Source: Frankiales bacterium (lineage in GTDB: Bacteria; Actinomycetota; Actinomycetes; S36-B12; CAIYMF01). Taken from it: 64,000 nt of DNA. The DNA is taken from contig WGLY01000002.1 of NCBI GenBank assembly GCA_016125335.1, positions 1 through 64,000 on the forward strand. The letters run 5' to 3'. Position 1 is the first letter of the stretch. Every line of letters starts with the position of its first letter. The notes under the pieces were generated by a model that ran no database searches, was not told the origin of the DNA, and saw nothing but the letters and a program-made list of their open reading frames with translations. Position numbers and translations under genes: made by a program. Below, one piece after another: positions 10,139 to 19,226 of this stretch.

Positions 10139-10758
10139 CGCGGGTCGACCGACCCGGGCCCGGCGTCCGCGAGGTGCGCGTCACGGACCTCGAGATGACC
10201 GACCCGTCGGCGCTGCGGCCGGCGCGGCCGCCCGACGTCGAGGCCACGCTCGTCCTGGCGCGGCGCCCGGCCCCCGAGCTGTCGCGGTTCCTCTACCGCG
10301 CGGTGGGCGGCGACTGGTACTGGCTCGACCGGATCGACTGGACCCTGGACCAGTGGACCGACTGGGTCCGCGCCCCCGGGCACCAGCTGTGGACCTGCTG
10401 GGTGGACGGCACGCCGGCCGGCTACGCCGAGCTGCACCCCGACTCACCGGGCAGCCTCGAGCTCGCGTACTTCGGGCTGCTGCCCGGCTACTCCGGGCTG
10501 GGGCTCGGCGGATGGCTGCTGACCGAGGCGGTGCAGCGGGCCTGGTCCACCGAGGGCACCCGGCGGGTGTGGCTGCACACCTGCGAGCTCGACGCGCCGG
10601 CCGCGCTGCACAACTACCGCGCCCGGGGCTTCGTGGAGTGCGGCTCCTCGGTGGAGCTGTGGGACACCCGGGAGCCGAGCCCGGGCCCCTGGCGCGGCGC
10701 CCGCGGGCCTGCGGCGTCGCGCCCTCAGGACGCCTGGGAGACCGTGGAAAAGTTGTAG
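10135..10758 (+). CDS. GNAT family N-acetyltransferase
   Basis: This 207-residue protein has a GNAT acetyl-CoA-binding loop, GYSGLGLGGWLL, near residues 120-131. It is preceded by the paired beta strands GYAEL and LAYFGLLP, and followed by VWLHTCELDAPAALHNYRARGF, the usual GNAT C-terminal motif. The N-terminal 60 residues, rich in Trp and acidic residues, are less typical and may recognise the substrate, which is unknown. It is coupled to dodecin by a four-base overlap, and its 3' end overlaps the convergent tldE-type gene by 34 bases. Confidence 0.85.
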   Translation: MTRVDRPGPGVREVRVTDLEMTDPSALRPARPPDVEATLVLARRPAPELSRFLYRAVGGDWYWLDRIDWTLDQWTDWVRAPGHQLWTCWVDGTPAGYAELHPDSPGSLELAYFGLLPGYSGLGLGGWLLTEAVQRAWSTEGTRRVWLHTCELDAPAALHNYRARGFVECGSSVELWDTREPSPGPWRGARGPAASRPQDAWETVEKL

Positions 10759-12107
10759 TCCGCGACCACCAGCGGCGGCATCAGCGACCGGTTGAAGTAG
10801 TCGGCCATCTCGCGGGCCAGGGTGCCGGTGGGGGTGCCGGCGTCGAGCACCCGGCCGAGCACGGCGACGGGGGAGTCGTTGAACCGGAAGTTCGTCACCG
10901 CCCCGACCACCTCGCCGCCGCGCACGCGGTAGACGCCGTCGCGGGTGAGTCCGGTCAGCAGCAGCGTCTGGGCGTCGACGATGCGGTTGTACCAGAGGCA
11001 GGTCACCAGCAGGCCGTCGTCGGTGCGCGCGACGACGTCGGCCAGGGACCCGCTCCCGCCGGACACCTCGAGGGCCAGGTTGCCGATCGCCGGGCGCACC
11101 GGCAGGCCGGTCTCGGCGGCGGTGTGCCGCGAGGTGACCAGGTGCGTGAGCACCCCGTCGGCGATCCACGACGTCGGGCCGAGCTCGAGCCCGTCGTCGA
11201 ACACGCTGCGGGCGCCCGAGGAGGTGCCGGTGGCCACGAACGGCAGCGTCTCGAAGCCCGGCAGGTGCGGGTCGCTGCGCAGCGTCACCCGCGGGTCGGC
11301 GACCTGCTGGCCCACGCGCGTGCCCCCGCCGGCACCGCTCCACACGCTGCTGCCGTCCGCGGCGTCGCGCCCCACGGACGCCCAGTAGAGCTCGATCATG
11401 AGGTCGGCGACGGCGCTGGGCGTGAGGACGGCGGTGTGCCGGCCGGGGGCCACCTCGACCGAGCGCTCCTGCCACGCCAGGCCCTGGCGCAGCTCCGCGT
11501 CGAGCGCCGCGACGTCGAACGCACCGGCGTCGTGACCGGCGCGACCGGCCCAGCTCGAGCGGGTGCGGCCGTGGCTCTTGGCGGTCTGCTCCAGGCGTCC
11601 CTCCGGCTCGGCGTGGCGCAATCGCAGCCCGGAGGAGGTGCCCAGGTGCACGGTGCTCACGACCTGCTCGGCGTAGCCGAACAGCTCGATGCCGTCCCGC
11701 GCGGCCGAGCCGAACGTGTCGCCGAGGGCGGGGGCGAGCGAGGCGAACACGGCGCTGGTGGCGACCTGCACCGGGTCGTCCCAGTCCGGGGACGCGGGGC
11801 GGTCGTCGACGAGGGGCGCGGCGTCCTCGGCGGGCCGCTCCGCAGCCGCCACCGCCTCCGCCCGGCGGACGAGGTCCTCGAGGCCGGCCGCGTCGGGCGC
11901 GCTCGCGGTCACCGAGCCGACGCCGACGCCTCCGGGGACGTCGGCGAGCGCGACGACGGTGACCGCGGTGGCGAGGGTCTCGCCGTTGGTCGTCAGCGTG
12001 GTGCGGGCCCAGCGCAGGTTGGCCACGCTCTGGCTGCGCACCAGGACGATGCAGCCGCGCGTGCGCGAGAGGGCCAGGGCCCGCTCGACGATCTCCTGCG
12101 GCGTCAT
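10725..12107 (-). CDS. tldE: TldE/PmbA-type metalloprotease subunit
   Basis: This 460-residue member of the TldD/PmbA family is the partner that lacks the zinc motif in the TldD/TldE heterodimer. Such complexes cleave unfolded or leader peptides and are known for microcin maturation and CcdA degradation. Seen here are ELYWASVGRDAADG near the middle, a GRHTAVLTPSAVADLM stretch, and the ending FRFNDSPVAVLGRVLDAGTPTG. A large upstream extension of the frame is only antisense read-through inside tldD. The start at 12107 overlaps the tldD stop as ATGA. Confidence 0.88.
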   Translation of the reverse strand: MTPQEIVERALALSRTRGCIVLVRSQSVANLRWARTTLTTNGETLATAVTVVALADVPGGVGVGSVTASAPDAAGLEDLVRRAEAVAAAERPAEDAAPLVDDRPASPDWDDPVQVATSAVFASLAPALGDTFGSAARDGIELFGYAEQVVSTVHLGTSSGLRLRHAEPEGRLEQTAKSHGRTRSSWAGRAGHDAGAFDVAALDAELRQGLAWQERSVEVAPGRHTAVLTPSAVADLMIELYWASVGRDAADGSSVWSGAGGGTRVGQQVADPRVTLRSDPHLPGFETLPFVATGTSSGARSVFDDGLELGPTSWIADGVLTHLVTSRHTAAETGLPVRPAIGNLALEVSGGSGSLADVVARTDDGLLVTCLWYNRIVDAQTLLLTGLTRDGVYRVRGGEVVGAVTNFRFNDSPVAVLGRVLDAGTPTGTLAREMADYFNRSLMPPLVVADYNFSTVSQAS

Positions 12108-13645
12108 GCGCCCGCCTCCTGACGGCTGTTGAGGATGTTCACCTGCTCGAACACCGCCGCCGGGCACCCGTGGGACACCGCCGCGACCTGCCCGGGCTGG
12201 CCCTTGCCGCAGTTGAACGCCCCGCCGAGCAGGTACGTCGAGGGGCCGCCCAGGGCGCGCATCGAGCCCCAGAAGTCCGTGGTGGTGGCCTGGTAGGCGA
12301 CGTCCTTGAGCTGCCCCACCACCCGGCCCCCGCGGACGCGGTGGAACCGCTGGCCGGTGAACTGGAAGTTGAACCGCTGCATGTCGATGGACCACGACTT
12401 GTCGCCGACGACGTAGATGCCGTCGTCCACCCCGGCGAGCAGCCCGTCGAGGTCCGGGCCGGCGGGGTCGGGCTTCAGCGACACGTTGGGCATCCGCTGG
12501 ATCGCGGTGTGCGCGGCGCTGTCGGCGTAGGCGCAGCCGTTGGACCGGGGCAGCGAGAACTCGGCGGCCATCGCGCGGTCGAGCTGGTAGCCCACCAGGA
12601 CGCCGTCGCGCACGATGTCCCAGGACTGGGCCGCGACGCCCTCGTCGTCCCACCCGACGGTGGACAGCCCGTGGGTGGTCACGCGGTCGCCGGTGACGTT
12701 CATGAGCGGCGAGCCGTAGCGCAGGGTGCCCAGGCCGTCCGGCGTGGCGAACGACGTGCCCGCGTAGTTCGCCTCGTAGCCGAGCGCACGGTCGAGCTCG
12801 GTCGCGTGGCCGATCGACTCGTGGATCGTGAGCCACAGGTTCGTGGGGTCCACCACCAGGTCGTAGCGTCCGGGCTCGACCGAGGGCGCCAGCGTCTTCT
12901 CGTGCAGCAGGTCGCCCAGCCCGGCCAGCTCGGCGTCCCAGTCCCAGGCGCGGGCGCCGTCGACGCTCGACGCCGTGCCGGCGAGGTACTCCCAGCCGCG
13001 ACCGGCCGGCGGCGCGGTGGTGGACATGGTCTCGAAGGCCCCGGTCGCCGGGTCGACCGCCACGGCCACGACGTCGGACTGCATCCGCACCCGCTGCTGC
13101 GCGATCCGCGTGCCGGCGGAGTCGGCGTAGAACACCTGCTCCTTCACCGCGGTGGCCGACGCCGTCACGTGGGTGACGACCGGGTGCGAGAGCAGCGCGG
13201 CGCTGCGGGCGGCGAGCAGGTCGACCCGCTCGGCGGCGGGCACGGCGAACGGGTCGAGGTCGTACGCGGAGACCCAGTGGCCGACGTGCACCGGCTCGGG
13301 CGCCAGCTCCACGCGCGCGGTGGCGAGCGGGGCGCTGACGCGGGCCAGCGCCACGGCCTGGTCGGCGAGCGCGACGGCGACGTCGGGGTGCACGACGTCG
13401 GAGCTCGCGAAGCCCCAGCACCCGTCCACGACGACGCGCACGGCGAGGCCCGCGTCGCGGTCGAGCAGGGCGGAGTCGAGCCGCGCGTCGCGCAGGCTCG
13501 ACTCCCACGTGTGCAGGGCGACCACGCGGACGTCGGCGTGGGAGGCGCCGAGCTCGCGCGCACGGGTGAGCGCGGAGTCGGCGCAGGCGTCGAGCGGCAG
13601 CGCGAGGAAGTCGGCGTCGACCTCCCGCGCCGGCGCCGGCGTCAC
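12104..13645 (-). CDS. tldD: TldD-type zinc metalloprotease
   Basis: This 513-residue protein carries the zinc motif HESIGHATELDR, with paired His and Glu, followed by ALGYEANYAGTSF, as in the catalytic TldD subunit. DVAYQATTTDFW and the C-terminal CGKGQPGQ segment are also typical. The GTG start at 13645 overlaps the end of the upstream oxidoreductase by four bases, and the gene overlaps tldE by four, so the three form one operon with coupled translation. The long frame extending to 14689 is a shadow of the oxidoreductase gene. Confidence 0.92.
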   Translation of the reverse strand: MTPAPAREVDADFLALPLDACADSALTRARELGASHADVRVVALHTWESSLRDARLDSALLDRDAGLAVRVVVDGCWGFASSDVVHPDVAVALADQAVALARVSAPLATARVELAPEPVHVGHWVSAYDLDPFAVPAAERVDLLAARSAALLSHPVVTHVTASATAVKEQVFYADSAGTRIAQQRVRMQSDVVAVAVDPATGAFETMSTTAPPAGRGWEYLAGTASSVDGARAWDWDAELAGLGDLLHEKTLAPSVEPGRYDLVVDPTNLWLTIHESIGHATELDRALGYEANYAGTSFATPDGLGTLRYGSPLMNVTGDRVTTHGLSTVGWDDEGVAAQSWDIVRDGVLVGYQLDRAMAAEFSLPRSNGCAYADSAAHTAIQRMPNVSLKPDPAGPDLDGLLAGVDDGIYVVGDKSWSIDMQRFNFQFTGQRFHRVRGGRVVGQLKDVAYQATTTDFWGSMRALGGPSTYLLGGAFNCGKGQPGQVAAVSHGCPAAVFEQVNILNSRQEAGA

Positions 13646-14646
13646 GAGCGGTGCTCGTCGAGGTGGGGCGCCAGCACGACCTTGCCGGTCGTCCGGCGCT
13701 CGCGCATGGCCTCGTGGGCCGCGCGCGCCCGCTCCAGCGGGTAGACGTGCCCCTCCAGCGGGCGCAGCCGTCCGTCGGCCACCATCGCCATCAGCTCGGC
13801 CATGGGGGCGGCGACCATCGACGGGATGCGGTCGGGCCGCAGGCAGTCCATGAGCCAGAAGCCGACGATCGAGTGCGACCCGATCATGAGCGAGGTGGGG
13901 TGCACCGGCGCGGGCTGCACGCGGGAGGCCATGCCGAAGGTGACGATGCGGCCGAACGGCGCCAGCGCGGAGAGGCTGCCGTCGAACGAGGTCCCGCCGA
14001 CCATCTCGAACACCACGTCCACGGGCGAGTGGCCGTTGGCCTCGACGAGGCGGGTCTTGACGTCGTGCGCGTTGAGCGAGCCGTCGAGCAGGACGCCGAC
14101 GTCGGCGCCGAGGTCCGCGGCCAGGTCGAGCTTGTCCTGCGTGGACGCGGTCGCGATGACCCGGCCGGCGCCGGCCGCCTTGGCCAGCTGCACCGCCAGG
14201 TTGCCGACGCCGCCCGCCGCGGCGTGGACCACCACGGTCTCGCCGGGGGCGACGCGGGCGCAGGTGCGCACGAGGTGCCAGGCGGTGAGCCCCTGCACGA
14301 GCAGGGAGAGCGCCTGCGTGTCGGTGACGGACGCGGGCACGTCGAACGCGAGGCCCTTGCGGACCACGGCCAGCTCGGCGTAGCCGCCGCCCCTGCTCAC
14401 GAAGCCGCACACCCGGCGCGGCAGGCCACCGGGGTCGACGACGTCGCCGACCACCTCGCCGCCGGGCACGAACGGCAGGCTGCTGCTGGACAGGTACGTG
14501 TTCTCCGCCTGGTGCGTGTCGGCGTAGTTGACGCCTGCGCCGGACACCCGCACGAGCAGCTCGTCGTGGTGGGGGACCGGGTCGCTGACCACCGCGGGGA
14601 CGAGGACCTCGGGGCCGCCGAACTGCCTGACCTGGATCGCTCTCAT
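13642..14646 (-). CDS. Zinc-less medium-chain dehydrogenase (quinone oxidoreductase-like)
   Basis: This 334-residue MDR-superfamily protein has an N-terminal GroES-like fold (GAGVNYADTHQ, PFVPGGEVVG) and a Rossmann domain with the nucleotide loop HAAAGGVGNLAVQLAK. The catalytic zinc ligands of alcohol dehydrogenases are absent, as in NADPH:quinone reductases. ATG at 14646 is preceded at six bases by TAGGGT, the leaderless promoter pattern, and this promoter probably serves tldD and tldE too. The link between a quinone reductase and TldD/E is not obvious. Confidence 0.88.
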   Translation of the reverse strand: MRAIQVRQFGGPEVLVPAVVSDPVPHHDELLVRVSGAGVNYADTHQAENTYLSSSSLPFVPGGEVVGDVVDPGGLPRRVCGFVSRGGGYAELAVVRKGLAFDVPASVTDTQALSLLVQGLTAWHLVRTCARVAPGETVVVHAAAGGVGNLAVQLAKAAGAGRVIATASTQDKLDLAADLGADVGVLLDGSLNAHDVKTRLVEANGHSPVDVVFEMVGGTSFDGSLSALAPFGRIVTFGMASRVQPAPVHPTSLMIGSHSIVGFWLMDCLRPDRIPSMVAAPMAELMAMVADGRLRPLEGHVYPLERARAAHEAMRERRTTGKVVLAPHLDEHRS

Positions 14647-14769
14647 GGCCCGACCCTAGCCCGGCTCCGCGCGCGTGCCGCGTCGGCACCGTTCCGTCGT
14701 ACCCGCGGGTAACGGATAGCGTCGCGTCGCGCCCGGGACCCCCCGGGCCCGTCGACGGGAGGGTCGGTC

Positions 14770-15489
14770 GTGGATCGAGTGGTGCTGGTCACCGGGGGCA
14801 ACCGCGGCATCGGCCTGGCCATCGCGCGGGCCTTCGTGGCGGAGGGCGACCGGGTGGCGATCACGGCCCGCTCCGGCGAGCTGCCGGCTGAGCTGGCCGG
14901 CAGCGGCGTGCTCGCCGTGGCGGCCGACGTCACCGACACCGCGAGCGTGGACGCCGCCTTCGACCGCGTGGAGGCCGAGCTCGGCCCCGTCGAGGTCGTG
15001 GTCGCCAACGCCGGGGTCACCCGCGACGGCCTGGTGATGCGCCTGAGCGACGAGGACGTCGACACCGTGATCGACACCAATCTCGTCGGGGCGCTGCGCG
15101 TGGCGCGCCGGGCCAGCAAGGGCCTGCTGCGGCTGCGCCGGGGCCGCATCGTCCTGGTGTCCAGCGTCGTGGGCCTGCTCGGCTCCGCCGGACAGGCCAA
15201 CTACGCGGCGTCCAAGGCCGGTCTCGTGGGGCTGGCCCGCAGCCTGGCCCGCGAGCTGGGCAGCCGCGGGATCACGGCGAACGTGGTCGCCCCCGGGTTC
15301 GTCGACACCGACATGACGCAGGCGCTGCCCGACGAGCGCCGGGCCGAGATCGTGGGGCAGGTGCCGCTCGGCCGCTACGCCACCCCCGACGAGATCGCTG
15401 CCGTAGTGGTGTTCCTGGCCTCCGACGCCGCGGCGTACATCACCGGAGCGGTCGTGCCGGTCGACGGCGGCCTCGGGATGGGCCACTGA
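14770..15489 (+). CDS. fabG: 3-oxoacyl-ACP reductase FabG
   Basis: This 239-residue SDR has TGGNRGIG near residues 8-15, NAGVTRDGLVMR, a catalytic Ser in VSSVVGLLG, and the YAASK catalytic Tyr/Lys near residue 150, so the active site is intact. It reduces 3-oxoacyl-ACP with NADPH in fatty acid elongation. It is followed 74 bases later by fabI, the pairing seen in actinobacteria (as mabA-inhA in mycobacteria). GTG start. Confidence 0.92.
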   Translation: MDRVVLVTGGNRGIGLAIARAFVAEGDRVAITARSGELPAELAGSGVLAVAADVTDTASVDAAFDRVEAELGPVEVVVANAGVTRDGLVMRLSDEDVDTVIDTNLVGALRVARRASKGLLRLRRGRIVLVSSVVGLLGSAGQANYAASKAGLVGLARSLARELGSRGITANVVAPGFVDTDMTQALPDERRAEIVGQVPLGRYATPDEIAAVVVFLASDAAAYITGAVVPVDGGLGMGH

Positions 15490-15563
15490 CCGCACCGGCC
15501 GGGCACCGGGCTGGTTGACTCGCGGGGGCACAGCGCACCGCACGCGACAGGAAGGAACGCACC

Positions 15564-16340
15564 ATGGGGATCCTCGAGGGCAAGCGGCTGCTCGTCACGG
15601 GCGTGCTGACCGACTCCTCGATCGCCTTCCACGTGGCGAGGCTGGCCCAGGAGGAGGGTGCCACGGTCGTGCTGTCCTCGTTCGGCCGCGCGCTGTCCAT
15701 CACCAACCGGATCGCCGGCCGGCTGCCCACCCCGGTGCCGGTGGTCGAGCTCGACGTCACCGACGACGCGCACCTCGCCGCGCTGCCGGACCGCCTCGGC
15801 CAGCACGTCGACCGGCTCGACGGCGTGCTGCACTCGATCGCGTTCGCGCCGGAGGCCGCCCTGGGCGGCAACTTCCTGCACACCGAGTGGCCCGACGTCG
15901 CCACGGCGGTGCAGGTGTCGGCGTACTCGCTGAAGTCCCTCACGATGGCGTGCCTGCCCCTCATGACGGGGGAGGAACGCACCTCGTCGGTGGTCGGGCT
16001 CGACTTCGACGCGCAGATCGCCTGGCCCAAGTACGACTGGATGGGGGTGGCCAAGGCGGCGCTGGAGTCGACCGCCCGCTACCTCGCCCGCGACCTCGGC
16101 CCGCAGGGCGTGCGCGTGAACCTCGTCGCCGCGGGGCCCATCCGCACCATGGCGGCCAAGTCCATCCCCGGCTTCGACGAGTTCGAGGAGGTCTGGGGCC
16201 AGCGCGCCGCGCTCGGCTGGGACCTGGGCGACCCGGAGCCCGCGGCGCGCGCGTGCGTGGCACTGATGTCGGACTGGTTCCCCAAGACCACCGGCGAGAT
16301 CGTCCACGTCGACGGCGGGGTGCACGCGATCGGCGGCTGA
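15564..16340 (+). CDS. fabI: Enoyl-ACP reductase, InhA type
   Basis: This 258-residue NADH-dependent enoyl-ACP reductase catalyses the last step of the elongation cycle. Like InhA, it has a TGVLTDSSIAFHVA nucleotide loop near residues 12-25, a VLHSIAFAPE segment, and the catalytic pair in YDWMGVAKAALES (Tyr-x6-Lys), followed by RVNLVAAGPIRT. The ATG start follows a strong AGGAAGG ribosome site. Isoniazid- or triclosan-type sensitivity cannot be inferred from this sequence alone. Confidence 0.93.
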   Translation: MGILEGKRLLVTGVLTDSSIAFHVARLAQEEGATVVLSSFGRALSITNRIAGRLPTPVPVVELDVTDDAHLAALPDRLGQHVDRLDGVLHSIAFAPEAALGGNFLHTEWPDVATAVQVSAYSLKSLTMACLPLMTGEERTSSVVGLDFDAQIAWPKYDWMGVAKAALESTARYLARDLGPQGVRVNLVAAGPIRTMAAKSIPGFDEFEEVWGQRAALGWDLGDPEPAARACVALMSDWFPKTTGEIVHVDGGVHAIGG

Positions 16341-16392
16341 CCGTCCCGGTGGCGCCGCGCGTGCCGGAACGGCGTTCCGGCATGCTGGCCCC

Positions 16393-17448
16393 GTGCCGAG
16401 GTCGAGGCAGCCGCGGGACCGCCACTACGAGCAGGTGGCCGTCCGACCGCTCCAGTACCACTCGCGCAACGCGCGTCGCCTCGTCATCGCGCTCGTCGCG
16501 CTCTCGGCGGTGCTGGTCGTCGGCACGCTCGGGTACGTCCTGCTGGGCATCGACCTGCTCGACGCGGCGTACCAGACCGTCACGACGGTCACCACCATCG
16601 GCTTCCGCGAGGTCGTGGACTTCGGCCCCGCGCAGAAGATCTACACGATGGTGCTGGCCCTCGTCGGGGTCGGCACGGTGCTCTACACGCTCACCCTGAC
16701 CCTCGAGCTCGTGCTCGAGGGCCAGCTCGGCAACCTCTGGGGGCGACGCCAGATGCAGCGCGACATCGACCGGCTCGAGGGCCACGCCGTCGTGTGCGGC
16801 TGGGGGAGGGTCGGCAAGGCGGCCGCGGAGCAGCTCGCCCGCGCCGGGCAGGCCGTGGTGATCATCGACCGCGACGAGGAGCGGCTCGGCAGCTGCCCCT
16901 ATCCGCACATCCTCGGCGACGCGACCGACGACGAAGTGCTGCGTGCGGCCGGCATCCGCCTGGCCCGCACGCTGGTCGCCTCGCTCGACAACGACGCGGG
17001 CAGCGTCTACGTGGTGCTGTCGGCGCGGTCGCTGAACCCGGACCTCTTCGTCATCGCGCGCTCGCGCACCGACGACGCCGAGCCCAAGTTCGTCCGCGCG
17101 GGCGCGGACCGCGTGGTCAACCCGCAGCGGATCGGGGGCAACCGCATCGCCGCCTTCGCCGAGTCGCCGTACGTCGTGGACTTCCTCGACGTCGTGATGC
17201 ACGAGGGCAGCAACGAGTTCCGGATGGTCGACGTCGAGGTGCAGGACGGGTCGGCGCTCCAGGGCTCGACCGTGGCCGACACCCGGGCCCGCGAGGGCGG
17301 TGCTGCGATCCTGCTCGCGCTGCGCACCGACGGCCGCTTCGTCACCAACCCGGCGCCGAGCACGGTGGTGGGGCCCGGCGACGTGCTGATCGCGGTGGGC
17401 ACCGAGGAGCAGATCCGCGACCTGCGCCGCCAGGCGGCGCGGTCGTGA
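16393..17448 (+). CDS. Potassium channel family protein with TrkA-N/TrkA-C domains
   Basis: This 351-residue protein has two membrane segments (about residues 28-50 and 88-108) flanking a pore loop. An RCK/TrkA-N Rossmann domain follows (HAVVCGWGRVGKAAAEQL, near 125-240), then a TrkA-C domain with a VVGPGDVLIAVG ending. The pore loop reads TTVTTIGFRE, so Arg occupies the place of the second Gly of the usual T-x-G-[YF]-G-[DE] filter. It may be a ligand-gated K+ channel with altered selectivity. The four-base overlap with the following phosphatase gene indicates an operon. Confidence 0.85.
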   Translation: MPRSRQPRDRHYEQVAVRPLQYHSRNARRLVIALVALSAVLVVGTLGYVLLGIDLLDAAYQTVTTVTTIGFREVVDFGPAQKIYTMVLALVGVGTVLYTLTLTLELVLEGQLGNLWGRRQMQRDIDRLEGHAVVCGWGRVGKAAAEQLARAGQAVVIIDRDEERLGSCPYPHILGDATDDEVLRAAGIRLARTLVASLDNDAGSVYVVLSARSLNPDLFVIARSRTDDAEPKFVRAGADRVVNPQRIGGNRIAAFAESPYVVDFLDVVMHEGSNEFRMVDVEVQDGSALQGSTVADTRAREGGAAILLALRTDGRFVTNPAPSTVVGPGDVLIAVGTEEQIRDLRRQAARS

Positions 17449-18023
17449 CGGCCGGGGAGCCGGGTCCCGCGCGCACCCTCGTGGTGCTGCGGCACGCGAA
17501 GTCGGCGTACCCGCCCGGGGTGCCCGACCACGACCGTCCGCTCTCGCCGCGCGGGGTGGCGGACGCCCGCGCGACGGGCGCCTGGCTGCGCGACCGGTTC
17601 CCCGCGCTCGACCACGTGGTGGTCTCCAGCGCCCGGCGCACCCGCGGCACCTGGACCCTCGTGGCGGCGGAGGTCGGCTACATCGGGGCGGCCGGCTACG
17701 ACGTCGCGTCGCCGGGGCCGCTCACCGTCGACCCGCGGGTCTACGACGCCACCGCCGACGAGCTGCTGACCGTGCTGCGCGAGCTGCCCGACCGGGTGGC
17801 CACCGCCGTGCTGGTCGGCCACAACCCGGGGTGCGAGGACCTCGTCCGGCTGCTCGCGGGGGAGCGCGACCCGGACGCCGCGGCGGCGCTGGACGTGAAG
17901 TACCCGACCGCCGGCGCCGCGGTGCTCGAGACCCGCGTGCCCTGGGCCGCGCTAGCGCCGGGGGACGCCCGGCTGGCCGAGTTCGTGGTGAACCGGGGCG
18001 AGGCGGCTCCGCCGTACGGATGA
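17445..18023 (+). CDS. Histidine phosphatase, SixA type
   Basis: This 192-residue member of the histidine phosphatase (phosphoglycerate mutase-like) superfamily has the phosphate-accepting RHAKS motif near residue 15, a conserved SSARRTRGTW in place of the usual SPxxRTxQT, and the second catalytic His in LVGHNPG. SixA proteins remove phosphate from phosphohistidine domains; here the substrate is unknown. Its GTG overlaps the channel gene stop, so the phosphatase may be expressed with the K+ channel. Confidence 0.85.
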   Translation: MTAGEPGPARTLVVLRHAKSAYPPGVPDHDRPLSPRGVADARATGAWLRDRFPALDHVVVSSARRTRGTWTLVAAEVGYIGAAGYDVASPGPLTVDPRVYDATADELLTVLRELPDRVATAVLVGHNPGCEDLVRLLAGERDPDAAAALDVKYPTAGAAVLETRVPWAALAPGDARLAEFVVNRGEAAPPYG

Positions 18024-18116
18024 CGCCGTCGCCGGCGCGGCAGCCGTAGAGTCGCGGCGCGGCAGTCCGGCCGCCGATCCCGGCGACCTCGCCGGAACAG
18101 ACAGGGGACCCCTCGC

Positions 18117-19217
18117 ATGCCCGCCCCGCGCACCCGCGTCCTCGCCGCGACCGCCCTCGCCCTGGCCCTCTCGGCGCTGCTGCCGGCCACCCGCGCCTCC
18201 GCGGCGCCGGCCGACTGCGCCACCACCCTGGCGCCGGTGCTCGCGGCCTCCGACGCCGAGCTCGGCTACTCCGGCGTCGTCCGGCTCGGGCTCGGGTCCG
18301 ACCGGCTCGAGGCGTGGTCGATCTGGAACTCCGTGCAGGTCGCCGCGGCCGTGCACGTCCGGCTGTCCAGCCAGATCCCCACGACCCCGCCGTTCACCGT
18401 GGCCATCGACACCTCGGCGTACGACTCGACGCGGGCGGAGTGGGTGTCGCTGAACCGCGAGGACCGCACGCGCGACGAGGCCAGGGCCCTGGTGCTGCTG
18501 CACCGCCGCGAGCCGGTGTTCCTCGAGAACGTCGGCCGCCGCACGCCCGAGCAGGTGCACCTGTCCACGGCGTGGCCGAGCCACGACGTCGCGAGCGTGC
18601 TCCCGGCGGGCCTGCCGGTGACCGCCACGGCCCCGGGCACGGACGGCGGAACCGTGTACACCTGCTCCGACGCCGGAACGACGCTGACCGCCGTCGTGGA
18701 CCCCGCGGGGCGGCTCGAGCGGCTCACGGGGACGCTCCCCGCGGGCAGCGTCGGCGGCCCCGCGCTCACGGCGTCGCTGCAGCGCCAGGTGCGCTCCGCC
18801 GTGCGCCACGGCTCCGCCACGGCGACGACCGACACGGAATCCGTCTCGCTCGCCTACACCTACGGGCTGCGGCAGGTCCGCCTCCCCTCGGCGGCACGCA
18901 GCGTGACGGAGACGATGCTGCGCCGGGCGATCGAGTCGCTGCACCTGCGCGCGTCGGTCCGCTCCGTGGCCGACGCCGTGTCGCGCGCGGCCAAGCTCGC
19001 GGTCACCCCGCGCCACCCGCACGTGACCGTCGCCGACCTCGTGCGCCTCGCGGCCGGACAGGTGCGCCGCTACGACGCGCGGCACCTCGTGCCCCTGCGC
19101 GCGGGCACCCACCCCACCGGGGTGTGGATCGCGGCGACGGACCCGTTCTCGGGCGGCCGGATCGCCTACTCGGTGCTCGTCGTCAACGGCACCTCGGCGG
19201 TCCACCGCGTGGCGTGA
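18117..19217 (+). CDS. Secreted protein of unknown function
   Basis: This 366-residue protein starts with a typical signal peptide: basic start, a hydrophobic run of about 20 residues and an ASAAPA cleavage site near residue 31. I recognise no domain in the mature part. It contains two Cys (one just after the cleavage site, one near 182) that could form a disulphide, and Thr/Ser/Ala-rich strands ending in an IAYSVLVVNG hydrophobic strand. A GGGGA-type ribosome site precedes the ATG. It is convergent with serB, nine bases apart. Confidence 0.7.
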   Translation: MPAPRTRVLAATALALALSALLPATRASAAPADCATTLAPVLAASDAELGYSGVVRLGLGSDRLEAWSIWNSVQVAAAVHVRLSSQIPTTPPFTVAIDTSAYDSTRAEWVSLNREDRTRDEARALVLLHRREPVFLENVGRRTPEQVHLSTAWPSHDVASVLPAGLPVTATAPGTDGGTVYTCSDAGTTLTAVVDPAGRLERLTGTLPAGSVGGPALTASLQRQVRSAVRHGSATATTDTESVSLAYTYGLRQVRLPSAARSVTETMLRRAIESLHLRASVRSVADAVSRAAKLAVTPRHPHVTVADLVRLAAGQVRRYDARHLVPLRAGTHPTGVWIAATDPFSGGRIAYSVLVVNGTSAVHRVA

Positions 19218-19226
19218 CGACGTCGC

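Noticed and set aside
10725-13508. 927-codon frame as a single protein
   Set aside because: Only the part from 12107 encodes TldE; upstream it is read-through antisense to and out of frame with tldD.
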